From: Mycogone perniciosa
Lineage: Eukaryota > Ascomycota > Sordariomycetes > Hypocreales > Hypocreaceae
Length of the DNA stretch: 64,000 nt
Direction: 5' to 3'
Assembly: GCA_025331125.1 (NCBI GenBank)
Contig: JAOALB010000087.1
Span: 1-64,000 of the forward strand
Position numbers and translations under genes: made by a program
In this document: positions 59,201 to 64,000 of the stretch, piece by piece
Position numbering within the stretch: the first letter of the stretch is position 1
Layout of the letters: every line of letters begins with the position of its first letter
The notes under the pieces: model-generated
Told to the model about the DNA's origin: nothing
The model's input: only the letters and a program-made list of their open reading frames with translations
The model's database searches: none

Positions 59201-60549
59201 CATCCCACTGTCGAGGTCATCCTTGGAGAATCCTTGCTTCAAGTTGTCCACTGATTCTGTGGCTGGTAGATGAGCGTGACGATCTACTGTGCCTCCGACA
59301 GTCAACGCCGTTCCTGGCTGCAACACCATAGGAATCGCCTGAGAAGCCGCACGTTCAGTGCTCCGTGGTGGAGGTAGAACTTGGTCTCTCTTCGCTGTTG
59401 AGCTCATCAATGGGGGGGGGACCAAGTCTCGGTCCTGTGGTCGAGATGGATCCATTGGCGGTCTTCTTCTCTCTGGTGGCAGCTTACCATCCTGCTGTGA
59501 ACGGGGAATTGGCGGTAGAGACTCTTGCGGCAGCTCCGGCATATTCTGAGGCTCTCCAAATCCACCGGCCTGACCCGGCCCCGGCATGCCGTTGCGAGAG
59601 CGGGGTGGTAGACTGGTTGCATCTTCGCTTCGAGAGGCAAGCGAGTTGGTCACGGAATCTTGGCTTTTATTGTTTTGAGCTGTCCATCGAGGAAGGGCCC
59701 GCTCCCTGGATGCGGTAGAATCAAAGCTTCCAGCAGGAGAATTGTTCTCATTTTGGGCTGACCGAACGAGGGGAGCTCTTTGGTATCGTGGCACATCGGC
59801 ACTGCCCTCAGAAGGTAGTGTCGATGCGGCCGGTGAAGTGATGGCGGTGTTCTGCTGATTTGGTATTGAATCATTGATTGGTGGCCTAGAAGAAGCTCCA
59901 GTAGGGCGTCTACCGGCCCCTAGTACTTGGTCCAATTCCTTTTGGTCAAAGCCAGAAAGTTCGGGCATCTTTCCGCCAGTGTATTTGCCATATATCTTGA
60001 CCAAACTCGCAATGAAAAACTTCTTCTCTTTATCCGTCTGCGCCTGCCAGAAATAGGGCTTTCCCAGAGTAACAAGAAAGCCTGTTTCCCCGCCCCATTC
60101 TCGAAGATTCGCGGTGACCTGAGGCCCCGTGTACGATTCGATGTGGGATAAGTCATCCAAGTTCCAGGTCTTGCCAATTGAGAACGTGCCGCTTACATTC
60201 TCCTTGGATTTGTGCACTCGAACCCTCCCTGACCTTCGCACCGCTACGACAATCACTCTCGGTTTCTCGACTTCAGGGTTTCGAGCCTGGGGCGGTGGCG
60301 GCGATATAGGGTGGGTGGAATATTCGGTGATGCGGATATGGGTGATGTAGGTCTCTTGCACTATATTCAGCGTTAGCTACCAGCTTGGTGGTCATCGGAG
60401 CACTGCTGACTCCTGTCGATGTAATGCTTACACGAGCCATCGGCGTCTTTCTTGTTGAAGCAGCTCTCGATGATGCGGCGCTTCTCGTCTTCAAATCGCT
60501 CCGCCCTGCTGGCGGCCGCGCTCGGGCCAGCTCCGTTTGCGCGGTCCAT
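56248..60549 (-). CDS. SEC3: Exocyst complex subunit Sec3
   Basis: Exons are 60549-60432, 60360-58400, 58349-57217 and 57163-56248, with introns of 71, 50 and 53 bases and consistent phases; the product has 1375 residues, normal for filamentous fungi. Sec3 marks secretion sites at the plasma membrane by binding phosphoinositides and Rho/Cdc42 and helps tether vesicles. The N-terminal PH-like domain (~40-150) is clear: ETYITHIRITEYSTHPISPP, RVIVVAVRRSGRVRVHKSKE and FSIGKTWNLDDLSHIESYTG. A ~450-residue Pro/Ser-rich linker follows. Then come the coiled coil (AYIEAQGQGLQVQTANQKLL) and the helical C-terminal domain with WKYSPLMLYAK, EQNFIIDFFHATTLEH and KLEEL-like helices to FEWPRADVKAAFR. A divergent promoter is shared with the transhydrogenase gene. 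Confidence 0.95.
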
Positions 60550-61475
60550 TTGTAAGGGTGGCAGCGGTCATGAAGGAGAGTCGAGTGCGAGGTCTAGCAG
60601 CATGTTCAACCTGCTTGCATATGGCGCGGTGCGTAGATCAGGATGTTGTCTGCGCCAACAGTTCCAGGAGCGTTGGTGTCGCGACGTGCGAGCGAGCCAA
60701 GTGGGACGGCCAGGTACGTGGGTACGAACGTGCCTCCGGGCCCAAACACCTTCGAGCCTAGCCCTTAATACGTACCTGTACTACCTGGTAGTAGTAGTTT
60801 AATAAGCCTACTACCTTGTAGTATGTACTTGAGACGCTACTACGAGTACAGAGTATTACTTATTATATAAATGAGTTGATAGTGAACTCCTCTTAATAGT
60901 ATACTATATTACTAGGTATCTCAAATGCCCAATAGCTGGTATATACTCACCCGGTGGTCCTCAATCGGATGTTGGTTATTTTAATATGGGGTTTTAACAA
61001 TCTGACATGGAAGGCAAGTAATGTCGATATTGCCTTCGCGTTTGAAGAATAGTCTGAAACATTTTCGCGTTGGCAGCCCGATTTCCATGAGCCTTTGCGT
61101 TGTGAAAGAAGGGGGGAATAATCGGTTGTTGGTTGTGCCTTGCTTTCGGTAGAGCATTGTGTTTTGCTGCTGACACGCCATCTAGGTGCTCCTGAGAGCC
61201 TTGTACGGGGTTATGGGGAACCTACTAGTACTAGGTACCTAGTAGTAATCTGGATCCGCAAGCCCCAGCCGTGCGAAGCCGTCCCCCGCATTATTTGCAC
61301 CCGAGGCTATGGGGCCAAATAGGTAGTACTAAGTGTATTCAGATATAAATACTTGAACTCCTACGACATGTAAGCCGTCAATTTTCCATTCAATTGTCTA
61401 CACACGCTCACTGCTGTTAGCCCTCATCTGGATTCACCAAGCACCAGTAAGGAAGACTATTGACGGAAAGATAAC
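60550..61475. promoter_or_regulatory. Divergent region between SEC3 and the transhydrogenase gene
   Basis: About 930 bases contain CTACTACCTTGTAGTATG-type words and TTGAGACGCTACT at 60828, which also occurs at 17342. A small AT-rich stretch lies at 60840-60930. No gene is supported. Confidence 0.45.
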
Positions 61476-63139
61476 ATGGCAGCGGCTGTTAGAGTAATAC
61501 CAAATGTAAGCCTTTTCGCTGGCAGTGATTCTTGATATTGGCCAACATGCCTTCAGGCTGCCAAGAGGGCTTCGAGTCTTCTCCGGACGATTCAGTACAC
61601 ACATCCGCCTTCATGCCCCTGTCACTCGAATCCAGGATATCATCAACTCACACCAACTTTGGTGCCCCGAGCCAAGAGCCCAGCAAGGCGGCATTACGCC
61701 AATCCTTCAAATGCAGACCTTAAGGAGTATGCCTTCGAGATGGCCGCCTCGTCTATTCGTTTCGGAGCTGGTGTCACCCGGGAAGTCGGCATGGATCTTA
61801 AGAACCTCGGTTCGAAGCGAGTCTGTGTCGTAACTGACCAGACTGTCGACAAATTGGACGCTATGAGACAGGTCCGTGAAAGCCTCACTCGCGAAGGTAT
61901 CAACTTTGAGGTCTACTCCAACGTGAGGATAGAACCAAAAGATAGCTCGTAATTGCCCACTCCTCTCGACATTTTTGACCTAGGCAACTCGGTTCGGCTA
62001 ACTAGTGGGCTTTAGTATCAAGGATGCCATCGCATGGACAAGGCCATATCAACCAGACGCCTTCTTGGCCGTGGGTGGAGGCTCCGTCATTGATACGGCC
62101 AAACTCATGAACCTATATTCATCATATCCTCATGCCGACTTCTTGGACTTTGTCAATGCACCACTTGGTAAGGGACTTCCTATTGACAAGCCTCTTAAGC
62201 CGCTCATTGCTGTCCCAACCACGGCTGGCACCGGCAGTGAGACTACCGGAACAGCCATTTTCGATCTCGTCTCGAAGAAAGCAAAGACTGGCATCGCACA
62301 CCGAAATCTCAAACCTACTCTCGGAATCTGCGACCCTATCAACACGAGGACAATGCCAGCTGCCGTCAAAGCCAGTTCCGGTCTCGATGTCTTGTGCCAT
62401 TCCCTTGAGTCCTGGACAGCAATTCCCTACACCGAACGAACCCCCCGACCACAAAATCCTATTTTGCGCCCTGCATACCAAGGTGCCAACCCCATTTCGG
62501 ACATCTTCTCCTTCCAGGCGCTTCGCAGTACGGTGAAGTACCTTCCACGTGCTGTGAAGAACCCGGATGATTTTGAGGCCCAAAGCGAGATGCTTCTGGC
62601 TGCTACCCTTGCTGGCGTAGGCTTCGGAAACGCAGGCGTCCACCTTTGTCATGGTATGTAACTCACCACATCAGACTAGATGGAGCTTGATTGGCTCACG
62701 TGATTAATTAGGAATGTCCTACCCTATCTCTGGCCAAAATCCTGGTTACAAGCATGCGGGTTACGATATTCAAACGCCCCTAATTCCACACGGGGTGTCC
62801 GTAGCAGTTTCTGCACCGGCAGTATTTAGATTCACTGCCGCTTCCAACCCCGAGCGACATCTTGCTGCAGCAGAGGCCTTTGGAGTTGACATCTCGAATG
62901 TTAAAAGGGAAAGCGCCGGTGAAGTTCTAGCCGAGGCATTGCTGAAGTTCTTAGCAGATCTAGGTGATCAACCGAAGGGACTTAAAGAGCTGGGTTTTGG
63001 AAGCGAAGACATCGAAGCACTGGTGGAGGGTACAATCCCGCAGGCCCGAGTGCTGAAGCTTGCCCCCAACCTCTCTTCAGAACTCCAGGCCGAAAGGGAG
63101 CAGTTATACCGACTCTTTGAGAATGCTATGAGTCACTGA
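61476..63139 (+). CDS. HOT: Hydroxyacid-oxoacid transhydrogenase, mitochondrial (iron-ADH family)
   Basis: Exons are 61476-61505, 61557-61948, 62016-62653 and 62712-63139, with introns of 51, 67 and 58 bases; the product has 495 residues. HOT oxidises 4-hydroxybutyrate with 2-oxoglutarate as acceptor in the mitochondrion. The first ~70 residues are basic (AAKRASSLLRTIQYTH and PRAKSPARRHYANP), fitting import. Family marks are EMAASSIRFGAGVTREVG, KRVCVVTDQTV, the cofactor loop AVGGGSVIDTAK, VPTTAGTGSETTGTAIFDLV, the metal region LDVLCHSLES and AGVHLCHGMSYPISG, and YDIQTPLIPHGVSVAVSAPA. For intron 2 I prefer the acceptor at 62015 (CTTTAG), which restores KDSSIKDAI; the upstream CTAG gives a frameshift. 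Confidence 0.94.
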
Positions 63140-63159
63140 GATTGGAGAATCCAAGCGGG

Positions 63160-63797
63160 CTATTTGAATTTGTCTGGGTTGCTAGGGATCATCTTTTTCA
63201 GAACGGCGATTTGCTTGACCATACCGAGCTTTCTCAGCTCTGGGGCACCGCGTTTATCGATCCGCCGCGTGCCATTTGAATAAACAACCGTGTAGTCTGG
63301 TAAGACCTCACCACTGGCAATCGTGGACATGTGCGACACTGTGCAGTTCTGGCCCGCCGTCAGCCTTGTTGAAAGTGATCTTGTTAGGATCAAATCGTTA
63401 CCTTGCCAATCGTTGCTCCACTGCCGATCTTGCTTCCAACTTGGATGATGCTGCCCTCGCCAATCTCTGTCCCTCCCGCTTCGATGACTGAACCAACCTC
63501 GAGTGATACGTAGTCTCCAAGAATAACGCCTCCTGGCTTCGCATTATCCCGGTCCTCTGGGGGAGCGCCAACATGGGCCCGTTCGTGTATAATGCATCGC
63601 CGACCGACAAGGATACTTCCCAGATTCGACTCAAATCGCGAGCGAGGGTGAACTACTGTCTCAGCCTGCATCGTGATAGAGTGTGTTCCTTGAAGGATCG
63701 CATTATCAGAGATGACTAGTGATGATGAGAAGTTGACTAAAGGCCTTGGTCCACTGCGGTCAATGGCTGGGAGAATAGAATGCCTTTTGCTTGACAT
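63160..63797 (-). CDS. Dynactin subunit p27 (DCTN6), hexapeptide-repeat protein
   Basis: Exons are 63797-63402 and 63348-63160, with a 53-base intron (GTAACG, GCTGAC, CAG) in phase 0; the product has 194 residues. p27 sits at the pointed end of the Arp1 filament in dynactin and helps dynein-driven transport. A left-handed beta-helix is visible as hexapeptide turns: LVISDNAILQGTHSITMQAE, TVVHPRSRF, SILVGRRCIIHERAHVG, VILGDYVSLEVGSVIEAG, EIGEGSIIQVGSKIGSGATI and GKNCTVSHMSTIASGEVLPD. It ends with YTVVYSNGTRRIDKR, a p27 signature. DCTN5 (p25) is the alternative but lacks this ending. Its stop lies 20 bases from that of the convergent transhydrogenase gene, so transcripts should overlap. Confidence 0.9.
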
Positions 63798-64000
63798 GGC
63801 GATGCATGAAGAGTTTAGATTCGCTATTAACTATCAGATAAATATGAAGAAACAGAACCCTGGGGGCTAAATGTCCAAGTTGACCTAGGTACGGAGTAGT
63901 TTGTTGACAATGAGTAGCAGCTCACTCCTGAGCCTGGGAAGCTCCTTTGCCAGCATAGATTGGTAGGTACTGAGTACTTTTCGTGCGGCATAATTCCACG
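63798..64000. promoter_or_regulatory. Upstream of the dynactin gene, cut by window edge
   Basis: About 200 bases with TACGGAGTAG at 63889. No further feature is visible. Confidence 0.4.

Noticed and set aside
10698..64000. A secondary-metabolite or defence gene cluster
   Set aside because: All recognised genes are conserved housekeeping functions on mixed strands; no polyketide, peptide synthetase, transporter-regulator set or NLR-like gene is present.

Overview
The window looks like a chromosome segment of a filamentous ascomycete (Pezizomycotina). Genes carry many short introns of about 47-90 bases with GTRNGT donors, CTRAY branch points and YAG acceptors. The gene content is typical of such fungi: TOK1-type K+ channel, Zds1, long-tailed NOT4, DUF2433-like protein, PTPA with a Pro/Thr-rich tail. 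There is also a repeat block eroded to extreme AT content, as repeat-induced point mutation (RIP) produces. Eurotiomycetes, perhaps Onygenales, is my best guess from protein style and the abundant TACGGAGTA/TACTTCGTA motifs; this is inference.

Bases 1 to about 9950 are gene-free and very AT-rich. They hold a TATT microsatellite, two inverted copies of a retrotransposon LTR-like sequence, a polypurine tract, and one roughly 330-base island of ordinary composition. At the edge lies a nested pair of TA-flanked inverted-repeat elements (MITEs). A full-length relative of one of them sits at 23043-23347.

Bases 10.7 to 64 kb are gene-rich euchromatin. In order: a multispan membrane protein (-), a long coiled-coil protein (-), PP2A activator rrd1 (+), a four-exon low-complexity protein (-), an intron-containing tRNA-Pro(TGG) (-), an alpha/beta-hydrolase-like protein (-), a TOK1 outward-rectifier K+ channel (+), a NOT4 C-terminal-like segment and NOT4 itself (-), complex I 30 kDa subunit (+), Zds1-family protein (-), a DUF2433-like/RGG protein (+), COQ5 (-), a 59-residue membrane ORF (-), branched-chain ketoacid dehydrogenase E1-alpha (+), a UFD4/TRIP12-type HECT ubiquitin ligase (+), an acidic protein with QTLTQ motifs (-), exocyst Sec3 (-), hydroxyacid-oxoacid transhydrogenase (+) and dynactin p27 (-).

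There is no operon-like or biosynthetic-cluster logic; these are housekeeping genes. Themes are mitochondrial metabolism (complex I, COQ5, BCKDH E1-alpha, HOT), protein modification (NOT4, UFD4, PP2A control by Rrd1 and Zds1) and polarized transport (Sec3, dynactin). I joined exons by hand from splice signals and frame, so exon coordinates are predictions. I found no convincing new defence system or CRISPR array. The most novel material is the MITE pair with shared hairpin architecture, the dispersed CGGAGTACTCCG-type palindromes, and several gene-structure puzzles.
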